The notes under the pieces were generated by a model. It was not told the origin of the DNA, did no database searches, and saw only the letters and a program-made list of their open reading frames with translations. Both the position numbers and the translations under genes were made by a program. Below are positions 35,743 through 47,103 of a DNA stretch of 64,000 nucleotides, piece after piece. Position 1 is the stretch's first letter, and every line of letters starts with the position of its first letter. The DNA is from Aquilaria yunnanensis (lineage: Eukaryota; Streptophyta; Magnoliopsida; Malvales; Thymelaeaceae). The stretch is from the NCBI GenBank assembly GCA_039654915.1, contig CM077595.1, positions 82,997,501-83,061,500 of the forward strand, in the 5' to 3' direction.

Positions 35743-37491
35743 ATGGAGCGTTGGTGCGGCATTTTGAAGGTTCCGCTGGACCCTTCTCAGGCCCACTGCT
35801 ACAGGGTTGCGGCATCTCTCTGTTTCTCATCTTCTGCCAGTACCCTACTCGTAACCTTCCCAACTTCTGATTGATTTCCCTTTGTTGTTTTCCTCCTCTT
35901 TTGGGATACCATTCAAGATCTTCGATTCGTGTTTGATAGAAACTAGTCAAATCGCTGATATTGGAATCTATTATTTCGTTAGCTTCTACTCTCCTCCAAG
36001 CTTGATGGTGGTTGTTGTCTGTTTTATGGTTTGGTGATAATGCGCTCTAGGTGCCTTCTGTAAATGCCATATTCTTTGGCGGAGATCGAGTGGAAGGGAC
36101 CAGGAATCCGGTGATCGAGAGGCTGTCTAATTTGCAAAACATAGCTGAAATCTTGGTTTCCAAGTTTGGTGGACCTGTTAATGCTTGGGTTATACAGGCT
36201 TCCGCTTTCAATGGCTCTTTTGCTGTTTATAAGGATTTCATACCATCTGTTAATAAATGGGGAGAGCCTAAATCATACAACCCTGTTGGATTTCCAGGGT
36301 CGTCATCAACTGTCAAACTCCTATCCAATTGCCTCGAACAGGTGTTTTTTCTACCTTACATTGTGTTTGCTAGCTTTTGATTTTGGTTGGCTGCCTGCAG
36401 AAGCACGGATGGAGGGGTTCCCAGCATCCGTTGAACATGCATAGGCTTGCTATTTGAACAAAAGATGTAGCTCCAGTTCTTATACTGATCTATTTTTGCT
36501 GAAGACATATTAGAGGACTGATTGCTAGTGTTAGTTATTTCTGCAAATCCCTTGAGCTGATTGTGAGCACATGGACTGAAACTGGTTTCCAATATTAGTT
36601 TTAGATTTGGCCTCCCCTAAGTATCGAAATGGGGAAGATATTGCATGCATGTAGACAGAAGTGTTTTGGAGTCTATCTGTCTTGCAGGTTTTCTCAGCTT
36701 GGTTCTCTTCTGAATTCTCCCTCGCCTTTGTACTTTGAAATTCCATCACTTACTATACACACTAAGATTTTGCTAATACTGTACTCACTAGTGTACTTGC
36801 AATTACCATTGTTTTTTCATTGATAATTGTAATTTCAGTTACTTTGTAATCTTGAAATTGTTGACCATTGTCTCGTAGAATGATTTTGTTTGCTGAGTTT
36901 CATCGTTTCTTACAGGCAAAGCAGGATATTTCGGACAGACAAGGAGGGGAGATTCACACTAGCAAGCTTGCGTCAGAACCCAAAACCTTTGTCCTTGGGT
37001 TCAGTAAGGGTGGTACAGTGCTTAACCAGATTGTCTCAGAGCTTGGCTCAGTAGAACTCAGATCCTTGCTTGCAACAGCTGGAACAAGAGAGCAGGACAT
37101 GTACCGGGAACCTTCTGGACTAACAGAAGAGATCATCCCGACGAGTAAAGAAACCTTTTTAAACAGCATTACTGAGATCCATTATGTGGATGTCGGATTG
37201 AACTCCACTGGTGCTTATATAACTGATCATAATGTGATTGAAAGAATTTCGAAACATATTCTAGATGGAGCTCCGGATATTCGTTTTGTTCTTCATGGAA
37301 CTCCCAGGCAATGGTGTGACGACAAGCGGAGTTGGATACGCAAAGAGAAGGAGGTGTTGGTTCATCTGCTTGAATCTGAGGCCCAGAAGACTGGTGGGAG
37401 ATTAAGAGTTTCCGAAAGACTTTATCTTCCTGAACGCCCTCCTAACATGCAGATGCACTTTGAAGTAATGGAAGAAATGGATGTCAAATGA
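35743..37491 (+). CDS. C2orf69/UPF0565-like protein, three exons
   Basis: Exons 35743-35850, 36051-36341 and 36916-37491 join in phase 0 with GT-AG introns (200 and 574 bp) and code for 324 residues. The start MERWCGILKVPL, then NAIFFGGDRVEGTRNPVIERL, ILVSKFGGPVNAWVIQAS and FAVYKDFIPSVNKWGEPKSY match the conserved plant relatives of human C2orf69. The motif LGFSKGGT (serine at about 163) has the GxSxG form of a serine-hydrolase nucleophile elbow. The family is predicted to adopt an alpha/beta-hydrolase fold, and the human protein is linked to mitochondria; the plant role and substrate are unknown. A conserved end includes IRFVLHGTPRQW and ERPPNMQMHFEVM. No frameshifts are present, so it is probably functional. 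Confidence 0.9.
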
Positions 37492-37998
37492 TATATGATG
37501 CTGTAGGCTCTTGTAATGCTGTACATTAAGTAAGTTGTACATATTCGATCTATAGGTCTAGAAGTTGGGGATTTACAAGATACTATGCCCTTTCTTGGGG
37601 TTTTTGACACTTTAAATGCTCGAACTGTCCAATGAAGGTAGGCCCCGTTTAATTTGCTGCATTTGTTATGTAAGTTTTCACCTGCATTACATATGACGTG
37701 AATCAGGTCCTGAATTCCATTTCCCTGGCTGGTCCGCGTGCGCCACGCGGTTCATGCATCAGTTCCAAAATGTCCTGAGTGCCTCCGACATTTTAATGTA
37801 TTAAATTGGTAACCTATCACACAAAATTGATTAAGAAACTAAATTCTTAATATATTAAATTTGAAAACTATTGTACGAAACTAATAGCTGAATGTATGAA
37901 GCACTTTGAACACAATTTTTTTTTTTTTGAGGAAAAAAATGAATGGATAATACCTTTTTCAATAATTATTCTATCCGTCCAAAAAAACATAAAATATA
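37492..37998. other. 3' region of the C2orf69-like gene and MITE debris
   Basis: CTATCCGTCCAAAAA at 37972 and TTGTCCCAAAAAGGA at 38959 look like parts of an outer Stowaway-like repeat into which the next element jumped. No gene is seen. Confidence 0.35.
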
Positions 37999-38946
37999 CT
38001 CCCTCCGTCCCGCGTTATTTGAAACAAACGAGTTTGGCACACATATTAAGGTAAATAACTGTTTGGCTCCCATTTCCATCTTTACCCTTCATCTCCACCC
38101 TGCCTTAGCCTTCCGTCTCTGCCCTGCCTTTAACCTTTCGTCTCTGCCATGCCCTCGACCTTCTGTCGCCGCCTGGCCAAGCTTCCATCTCCACCCCTGT
38201 CTTTGACCTTTCGTCATCGTCGATTCGCCACATCTTCGTCGCCCTGAATCTGTCGATTTGCTCGAATCAAGCCCCGATATCGTCCAATTTGCTCAAATCA
38301 ATCTGCTTCTCACGTTCATCCGCGTCGTTCTCCATCGCATAGATCTCATCGAATCAATCTCGTCCATCGATCTCGGTTGTCGCGTCAACCTCCAGCCTCA
38401 CGGCGTGAATCGCTCGATTGGAGTAACCGGAGATGGCGTGAATCGCTCGATCGGAGCAATCATTGATAGATTCGTTGCCGCCACCTGCAGATTCATTTTT
38501 TGTTTCTGGCTTCCATCTTCGTCGTCATCCCTGTTGCCGAATCACTTTAATCTCCGATTCGACTTAATCTCTGATTCGCCTTAATCTGTGATTCATTTCA
38601 TCGCTTTAATCGCCGATTCACCTCGACCTCTGTCCATCACCGTAATCTCTGTATGTTGCCTCCGATTCCCCTCATCGCCTCCTCGCCTTAATCAGAGACC
38701 CTTGTCTCGATCAAACACCCTAAACCCGACGAGGACTCACCAGATCTCCTCGCCCTTCGACCTCCTCGCCGTTGTTTGTTGCCATTTTATCAACCCAGCA
38801 GAGACGATGACAAACAGAGGAAGAAAGAAGCTTCAAGGGCATATTGGTAAATGGGATAAAAATAGTTTACTAAATAAAGAAATGTTTCAAAGAATTCGGG
38901 ACGACCCAAAAAGGAAAATGTTGCAAAGAATGTGGGACGGAGGGAG
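37999..38946. mobile_element. Stowaway (Tc1/Mariner) type MITE
   Basis: The ends CTCCCTCCGTCCCGCG and, read inward, CTCCCTCCGTCCCACA are the classical Stowaway terminal repeats, flanked by TA on both sides (37997-37998 and 38947-38948). At 948 bp it is long for a MITE. The 129- and 108-codon frames inside are serine/arginine-rich by composition only. Confidence 0.8.
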
Positions 38947-38948
38947 TA

Positions 38949-39865
38949 TTTTTTTTCATTGTCCCAAAAAGGATTAGTTGTTTTCTTTTTTAGAAAATTT
39001 TTAACATCAAATTTATCTTACTACTCTTATTTAAACCCCCATTACATAAAACCTAAAAGAAATCTTTTATTTTTTTAATCTTCATTAAAACTTTACACAA
39101 AACCTCAAAAGGAATTTTTTTCCTTTAATCATTTAAATTCTCACTACACATAATTCAAGAAAGAATTTTCTTAAAACAATTTTAGTTTCAAGATAAAAAT
39201 AAAGAAAAAAAAACAATAAATTATATACATCTTAATCTTCGTATCTAGAGAGGAAGAGGTACCATATTTATTATATTATCTTTATTTGTTTCCTTGATAT
39301 TATCTCCTCAAATAAATTCAAATTCAAATTCATTAATTAAAAATATATACTTTTGAGATTTTTTAAACTTTGGTAAACTTAATTAATTATACTTGTCTCA
39401 AAAATGGGAAGCGCTGAACTATAACGACTTCTCTTGGTTGGTGGGGGTACCCATTGCATCTCAGGAATTCTTTCTTTATCAAAGAATTCTCGCCTTGTCA
39501 AATAGCCAGCCGACTCACTGGCTCTTTTTGCTTGTTAAACCCTAATCCATCAACTTTTGTGGCCCTGGCACAACTGCCCCTTCGAAAACTACCCAGCATA
39601 TATCCAACCGCAAATTTTCCTACGGGTCAAGTCTTACCAAATTGCACACTAACCAATTTGATTTGAAGGGAGCTGGTATCATCTGTGTGATTGTATGAAT
39701 CAAAAAGGCAATCTGTCTCGGGTGGGACATTTTGAGGCTTGATTTATTCAGATTTATTATTTTAGAGTCAACATGTCCGTGTCATTAAAATTTGAGGGTG
39801 AAAGGTAGATTTTAGACTTTCTCTAGCTTCCAAATAAAACCGAAACCCATCAGAATTTTTAAGGG
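38949..39865. other. Intergenic, no supported gene
   Basis: AT-rich; a 70-codon frame at 39454-39666 has no recognisable domain. Nothing else stands out before the foldback repeat. Confidence 0.35.
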
Positions 39866-40148
39866 AAAGTAACAAAAACCCTCTGTTTGGCTTAACATAC
39901 ACTTATTTCCATTATTTTGAAAAATCTACATTTTACTTCTTAAAATAGTCTCATCAGTCAAATTCACTACTACATAAGAGGGTCAAATGTCATGATTGTC
40001 TAATAAGATTTACAAATTATGCAAATCAACCACAATATTCATTTCATGCTATCTCAATCCATTTTCTATAATATATAATAATTTCTAGATTTATAATTTA
40101 TTTCCATAGTTATAAACCAATAGTTTATGCTTATGACTAATATTAATA

Positions 40149-41229
40149 GGGTAAATTGCACAATTAAAACCCAACCTTTAATTATTATTTCACTTTTAAC
40201 CCCAACATCAAACTTGCACGTTTTGCCTCTCTAACCTCGTTAAAACATTTTATTTTGAACCTTTATATGATAGAAGTTGTTTATTCAAACAGAAAATGCC
40301 ATGTCAATATAATTATAGGGAAACTGTTAATTTTAACCCATGAAAATTTTACCCTTAACAAAGAATCCTCAAAAGTTTGAAATCTAACAAAAAAACTCCT
40401 TTGAAAGATCCTTGGACCATCCGGCCTCCCCATCTATGCAGCCTCTCTTTCTGACCAACACTCTCTTACCTCTCCTCCCTATTCGGCCTCCTCTCTATGA
40501 TACCTAGCCTACCACTCACTTCAGATAGGGAAAAATTGGGCATTGATTCGAAGGAATGATGGCAAATTGCAACGGATTGAATCATGATGGCAAATAGAGA
40601 CGGAAGAGCGATGGCATGGGAAAGAGAAAATCTCGACAGGGAAGTGATGGGATGGAAGATAGGAAATTAATGATTGAATCACAAGTGGAATCATAGGCGG
40701 AATCGTAAAATCAGTGAGGTGGACATCACAAATCAATAGGCTAAGAGGGAGACTGGGGCAGATGGAAGCGGATAGACGAGGCCGAAAGGAAGGAGATGGA
40801 GGTCGGAGGACAGGAGTGGCAAGGGACAGAGGACAGGGGAGGCTAAGAGGGAGGTAGGCGAGGTCGGAGGACAGGGGAGGCTAAAAGGGAGGTTTGGGCG
40901 GGAATCGGCAGAGCGATTGGCTGGAGAGGAAGGCCAAGAGGGAGGAAAAGGGCCGTGAAGGAGGTGGTGGCAAATAGGCGGTAGTCAAATCATTCGATTT
41001 TAAAGTTTTAATGTTCTTTTATAAAGGAAAATTTTCAAGGGTTAAAAGTAGTATTTATACCTATAATTATATACCGATGTAACATTTTTCATCCAAGATG
41101 ATTTCTGTCTAACAAAGGCCTACAATGAAATATTTTAATTAGGTTAGGGACGCAGAATATGCAAGTTAGAGGTTGAGGTTAAAAGTGAAATAATAGTTAA
41201 AGGTTAGGATCTAATCGTGCAATTTACCC
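40149..41229. mobile_element. Mutator-type MITE in the foldback left arm (1081 bp)
   Basis: The ends GGGTAAATTGCACAATTA and, read inward, GGGTAAATTGCACGATTA are followed by matching CCTTTAA-TATTATTTCACTTTTAACC parts. Flanks AATATTAATA and AATATTAAAA agree at 9 of 10 positions. The right foldback arm has the site without the insertion. No transposase is seen. Confidence 0.75.
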
Positions 41230-41564
41230 AATATTAAAATTTACTTGTTTAATACTTAATTTTCTTTTCAATTAGTTCAAATAGAGAAGTATCATCTTTT
41301 AGGCTAAATATATTTTATCTAATCTTATTTTATTTAAAAACTAATTTTCACCATATGAAGGAAATCTACACATTCTACAATTTTTTAGCAACCCATAATA
41401 TAAGTAATATATTAATTAAGTACATTTTTTAGCCAAATAGTAATTAATGTTCTATAACTTTTTAGCCTACCCAATGAAAAAATTAATAAGTTATACTTAT
41501 TTTTATAAAAAAATTAAAAATAAAAATTTCTTAAAATATATCACTTCAACAAGTGTGAAATTTA

Positions 41565-42617
41565 GGGGCTGTTTGTTTCAAATTAAGCTCATTAATCCCT
41601 CTTTATTTGACTGGTAAAAAGTGGGTCAAATAAAAGAAATAAATTAGGGCTACTGTTCCTATTATTTACAAGCCATTGCCACTCCTCTCTCCTCACTTTC
41701 AGTCAAATGATTTCATCTGCAAATCACCTCCCCTTTTTTTGGCGAGACCAATCTTTCTAGATGGGATGAATAGGCCTTCGATGGCTGGGATGGCTGCTAG
41801 TTTGGTAACTCTCTCTTTCATCTCTATTTTCCTCCGCAACCAAGAAAGGCAGAGAATCGCCCCCTGTCTCCTACCCTTCTTCCTCCTAAAAAAACCTTTG
41901 TAAGATTTCATCTCTCTTCACCAACCCCTTTTCAGGCAACATCTCAACTATACGATGATCCCCATCTCCTCTGTGAATGGCGATCGTCTGCCAGTGGTCG
42001 AAGCGGCGAATCGGTGAATTGGCTAGATACTTGAATCGGCGAATCAGCAAAAAGTGGTGGGGAGCAGAGGTCAGATGCGGTGCGGTATAGGGAAGACACT
42101 CGGAGGTGGGGTGGCAAGATCTTCTCTTCTTCCTACAATTTTCGACTCCCAATGGTGGCAGCGGCAATGGTTTGACTGGGTTTTCACGAACAACTATAGA
42201 AAGGCTCTGTTTCTTGTTCTTATTTGTTCTGAAAATTGTTCCTCTGTTCCTTGGCTATTTGAAAATTGCTCTGTTTCTTGTTCTTTTTTTATTTCTGGAT
42301 TACTGTTGAAAAGCGGTCACACCGAAAATGATGAATGGGCCTATCAAATGGCTGGGATGGCCATCGGGCCTTCGATTACCATGAGTTGCTCCTGCGAGTG
42401 AGAAGGGAATGAGACGAGAGATCGCAAAGACATAAGCGAGGAGAGAAATTGAGGACACAAGGTAGACGAAAGTAATAATGATGGCAAAGAGTGTAATTTT
42501 GGCCGATTTTACTTGTATTTAGAAAATTGTCAAAACTGGTACTCCGTAACCCGCATGAACCCGCCCTTGGCATTAATGCACCCCCATTAAATCAATTTAA
42601 AGGCAAATGAGCTGCCC
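41565..42617. mobile_element. Harbinger/Tourist-like insertion in the foldback left arm (1053 bp)
   Basis: It starts GGGGCTGTTTG and ends CTGCCC, flanked by TTA on both sides (41562-41564 and 42618-42620). TTA duplication and a G-rich start fit PIF/Harbinger MITEs, though terminal inverted similarity is short. The right foldback arm carries the uninterrupted sequence. Confidence 0.5.
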
Positions 42618-43700
42618 TTAGTTGTGTATTCAATAAATGTATTATGTATTTATTTTTTAATTACTATTTAGCTGTATATTCAATAAGTTTAAGACTTTTG
42701 TTCCTTATGAAAGACTTTAAGCAGGTTCCTAGTTCGAGTTATAAATTGGATCATCAGAGATACCATCATGAGCCTTCTAGATATAGGATTGAAATGTTGC
42801 ATGGAAATTTATGGTGAATATTTTTTTTTAATTTTTTCAATACTATACCAAGAAGGCTCATGATGGTTCCCTGATTATCCAGTTTATGACTTAAATTGGT
42901 AACATACTCGAGGTCTTCTACATAGAATAAAAGTCTTGAACTTATTGAATATACAACTAAATGGTAATTAAAAAATAGTAAATTTGTAATACATTTATTA
43001 AATGCACAACTAATTTTCACATATATTGAATTAGTAATATATTTTAAGAATTCTTGACTTTAATTTTTTCATAAAAATAAGTATAACTTACTAATTTTTT
43101 TCATTAAATAGGCTAAAAATTTACAAAACTTTAACTACCATTTAGCTAAAAATGTACTTAATTAGTGATATAATGACATGTAATTAATGATGTGCTTAAT
43201 TAATATATTATTTATATTATACAATATTAAAAATTGTAGAATGTGTAGATTTCTTTCATATGGTAAAAATTAGTTTTAAAAATAAAGTGAGATTAGATAA
43301 AATATATTTGTCCAAAAAGATTATAATTCTCCATTTGAACTAATTGAAAAATGAATAAAATTTTAAATAAGTAAATATTAATTTTAATCACAAGTATGAG
43401 ATATTAGTTTATAAATATGGAAATTATTAGTAAATTTATAAAAATATAAATTATTAAAAAATATAAAATTTATTATAAATATATTATATATTTAGAGAAA
43501 ATATATTAGAGGTAGCATGAAATGAATATTGTGGTTGATTTACATAATTTTCAAGTCTTATTAGATAATCATAGTATTTGACCTACTTACATAGCTATGA
43601 ATTTGACTGATGTGAGTATTCTAAAGGATAAAGTGTAGGTTTTTTAAAATAAAGGGGATAAATGTAGGTTAAGCCGAATATTGGGGAGTTTTTTGTAACT

Positions 43701-43810
43701 TTATTTTGTGAAAAGAAAAAGGGAAGAAAAATCGCACTTTTCGTGTTCCCTTTCAGATAGTTTAAATATGCGAAATCCGAAAGTCCAATAATTTGATTCC
43801 CTCCCAGGCG
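43701..43810 (+). promoter_or_regulatory. Short leader/promoter of CAT9
   Basis: Only about 110 bp separate the foldback end from the CAT9 start codon. The stretch has an A-rich part, TTTAAATATG near 43761 as weak TATA candidate and CCTCCCAGGCG before the ATG. Any further promoter sequence must lie in the foldback. Confidence 0.45.
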
Positions 43811-46724
43811 ATGGCCAGTCAACGAAGGAGCTCGGGATCATCGTGGTTTTCACAATTCTGCTCCTCTGCTCTCCGCTCTAAAGCTCTGTCCCCTCCGTCA
43901 GGCCGGCCTCACTCCGGCGACACCCTTGTCCGCCGCCTCGGCGTCGTAGATCTCATCCTTCTAGGCGTCGGGGCCTCCATCGGCGCCGGGATATTCGTAG
44001 TCACTGGCACCGTCGCTCGCGATGCTGGCCCTGGTTCGCTCCTATTAGAATTCGCCCCCTCTTTGGATGTAATTTGCGATTTTCCTGATTTAATTTGCTT
44101 TCTTTGTATTGCAGGAGTTACGATTTGCTTCTTACTTGCTGGAGTATCGTGTGTGTTGAACGCCCTCTGTTATGCCGAGCTAGCTTCAAGATTTCCGGCG
44201 GTGGTCGGTGGCGCGTATATGTACGCGTACTCGGCCTTCAACGAGCTCACGGCTTTTCTCGTTTTCGCGCAACTCATGCTGGACTACCATATCGGGGCTG
44301 CTAGTATTGCCCGCAGTTTGGCCAGCTACGTGGTTTCGATTCTTGAGCTCTCTCCGTTTCTTAAAGAGAATATGCCCAGCTGGATTGGGCACGGCCAGGA
44401 GTTTTTTGGAGGCATTATTTCCATCAATATTTTGGCTCCCACTCTGCTTGCCGTTTTGACCCTTGTTCTCTGTTGGGGCGTTGGAGAGTCGTCTGCTGTG
44501 AATTCTTTTATGACTGCAACAAAGGTGCTCCCTTTTCCCACCTGAAATGCTACATTAATGGCGTTAGCTTCATGTAATTGCTCTTCATTTTTGCATGTGA
44601 ACTGGCCTGGGTTGACTGTTCTACGTAAAAACGATGGTTGAAATGTCATTGTTTACAAATGATCACCAAATGAGCAAGAATCAAGATTGCCAGGATTTTG
44701 GTGGTGACCGAGGCATTCATTCCTAACAAATGACAGAATAAAAAGTCTGTTCATGGTTTCCCTTATGAACTTCATTGTAGGTGGTCATTGTTATTATAGT
44801 GGTCTTCATTGGCGCTTTTGAAGTGGATGTTGCCAATTGGTCTCCTTTTGCTCCGAATGGTGTGAAAGCAATATTGACAGGAGCAACAGTAGTTTTCTTT
44901 GCATATGTTGGTTTTGATGCTGTTGCTAATTCAGCTGAAGAGTCGAAGCGACCTCAGGTATTTATCATTTTCATCATCTTGAACCAATGCATTGTCCTTG
45001 TAATATTTTTATTCATATTCTTTTACTGTGCCTTGTAATTTCAGCGGGATTTGCCGATAGGAATCTTGGGAAGCTTGCTTGTATGTGTTGCGCTGTATAT
45101 TGGTGTTTGCTTAGTCATAACTGGGATGGTGCCGTATGAGCTCCTCTCTGAAGATGCTCCTCTTTCTGAAGCTTTTTTGTCCAAGGGTTTAAAATATGTT
45201 TCTATTTTAATCAGCGTTGGAGCTGTTGCTGGGCTTACCACAACACTTCTAGTTGGTCTTTATGTTCAGGTTAGTCAATTTTAGCTTCATACAATGTTGG
45301 CACTCACCCATTCTATACCTTGTGCCCATTGCTAATTCCATGATGGATCTTTCTCATTAACAGTCTCGTTTATATCTTGGGCTTGCAAGAGATGGTTTAG
45401 TGCCTTCCATATTTGCCAAAGTGCATCCAAAACGCCATACTCCTCTTAATTCTCAAGTCTTTGTGGGTATTGTTGCTGCAATTCTGGGTGGGCTACTTAA
45501 TGTTCGGGAACTTTCTAGCATCCTGTCTGTTGGCACACTGGTAAGTTGCTGAGCAACCCTTCATTTCGGTCTGTCAATTGAGACTCTCTTTCATGCTTTT
45601 AGCTACTGTATCATCTGCCTGCTGTGTCCACAAATTTACTAGGAGATTCTTCTCCTGCTTGTGAAGAATCGGCTTGCTTCTTTTTTGTGTTTTGCTTTTT
45701 TTTTTTCCCAAATGTTGCTATAATTTGGATTGAGGCTGTCACATTTCTTCACATGCCAATCCAGAATGGTGTCATGTACCGGAACTACCCTAAGCATGGA
45801 TCTTGGAATGATTTTCCCATGCTTGGGATGAGGCACAAACATATGTCTATATTGCTTTTATATTCCATTACTGTTTTTATATATTGGAGGAAGATGTGCA
45901 CACTTCTTACTTAATTTTTTTTTTTTTTTGTTTCAGACAGGCTATTCAGTAGTTGCTGCATCTCTTGTAACTTTGCGCTGGAAAGATAAAGGATCAAATA
46001 GAGTTTCTTGGACATGCATGGCAGCTTGGCGGGAAGGTGTATCATGCCTCGTCTTAGTTGGTTCCTGTGGTTTTGCTACTGGAGCCCTTTACCGCTTCAG
46101 TTCTTCCTTGATATTCCTGCTAGTTGCTATTGTCATAGCAGTTCTAGCTTCTGTTGCTCTTTGTTTCCGCCATGTGAGTTGTTCTTACAATATCTGAATG
46201 CTGTATCATATGTCACTTGACCATCATATGTCACTTGACCATCACATATCAGAAGTCTTAAGAATTGTTGTGAGAAGTGACTTGAGTCTGCAAGCATATG
46301 GATTTTCATCTTTCATCGTTGGGTTATTGTTAACTCTCCTTCCTTTATCCCAGGATTATGAAGATCCTCCCGGCTTCTCCTGTCCTTGGGTCCCTGCAGT
46401 GCCATCTGTCTGTATCTTCTTTAACCTCTTCCTTTTTGCCCAGGTATTGCCTACCAAAGTAAAACTTGCTTCAAACTTCAGTCAGTGATGTTGCGACCTG
46501 ATATTTTAGGATACGTGTTAATAAAAATCATGATCTTTGCTACTGAAAGTTACCATTTGTTTACCTTGTTCTCTGGACAGTTGCACCTGGAAGCATGGGC
46601 AAGATTTGTCATCCTCAGCATTATCGCTGTCGGTGTATATGCATTTTATGGACAATATCATGCCCATCCGAATTCAGATGAAACGATAATATATCATAGG
46701 GTTCCAGAAGAAAGCACAGACTAG
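43811..46724 (+). CDS. CAT9: Cationic amino acid transporter 9, eight exons
   Basis: Exons: 43811-44033, 44115-44524, 44781-44957, 45045-45269, 45364-45540, 45937-46173, 46354-46443, 46581-46724. All introns are GT-AG and the frame is kept, giving 560 residues, near the usual CAT9 length. The start is the first in-frame ATG (MASQRRSSG). The conserved APC-superfamily first membrane segment GVGASIGAGIFVVTGTVARD is followed by LNALCYAELASRFPAVVGGA, the signature FFAYVGFDAVANSAEESKRP, GLTTTLLVGLYVQSRL and SRLYLGLARDGLVPS, with about 12-14 hydrophobic segments in all. The sequence fits plant CAT9 better than CAT1-8. The tomato homologue is reported as a tonoplast exchanger of Glu/Asp and GABA; the Arabidopsis entry is labelled chloroplastic. 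No disabling change is seen. Confidence 0.94.
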
Positions 46725-47103
46725 TTTTAGGTTGGCCTATCTGCGGCTGTATAGGTTAGTAAATGTTGTTGTACTAGTACATTCCATGTTATTGTATCAC
46801 ATGCCATCTATTTGAGTTTGAGTAGCCACCCGTTAAAAAATAAGTTGCTGAGTTTATTTTAGTTGTTTTTTCTGTTCAGCCTTTTTCAAATACTAGTATT
46901 TTTCAGTTTTGGTGAATATATCGAGCTCAAAGTTTCTTCAGGGCCTCAGATTTTATTGCATAGGAACTGCAGTGTTGGTTCAGTAGATGTGCGGCCTCGT
47001 GTGTGTTTACTTTTTTGTAGTGAATTCGCTGTTTACTTGGTCCATCAAAAGATTATTAAGAAATGCATGCTCAAGATCTAATTTTTTATATGTTTTGATT
47101 TTA
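46725..47103 (+). other. CAT9 3' region
   Basis: About 380 bp from the CAT9 stop to the MULE terminus, likely holding the 3' UTR and poly(A) site. A 72-codon frame is without meaning. Confidence 0.4.

Larger units (their letters stand above)
39866..43700. repeat. Very long foldback element upstream of CAT9
   Basis: The right arm (42837-43700) is the inverted copy of a left arm in three blocks (39866-40148, 41230-41561, 42618-42794), around a loop of about 40 bp (42795-42836). Examples: CAACCACAATATTCATTTCA at 40027 reappears inverted near 43530, and ACCATCATGAGCCTTCT at 42761 reappears inverted near 42860. Two elements sit in the left arm only. Without them the repeat is about 1.7 kb with arms of some 800 bp. 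The outer ends share AAAGTNACAAAAA. A foldback MITE or MULE-related origin is likely, but I could not fix a target duplication. Confidence 0.8.

Noticed and set aside
38258..38977. Two frames of 108 and 129 codons
   Set aside because: They lie inside the Stowaway-type MITE, have no domain and cross its end.
43793..43810. Earlier start for CAT9
   Set aside because: The open frame extends upstream but has no ATG; 43811 is the first.
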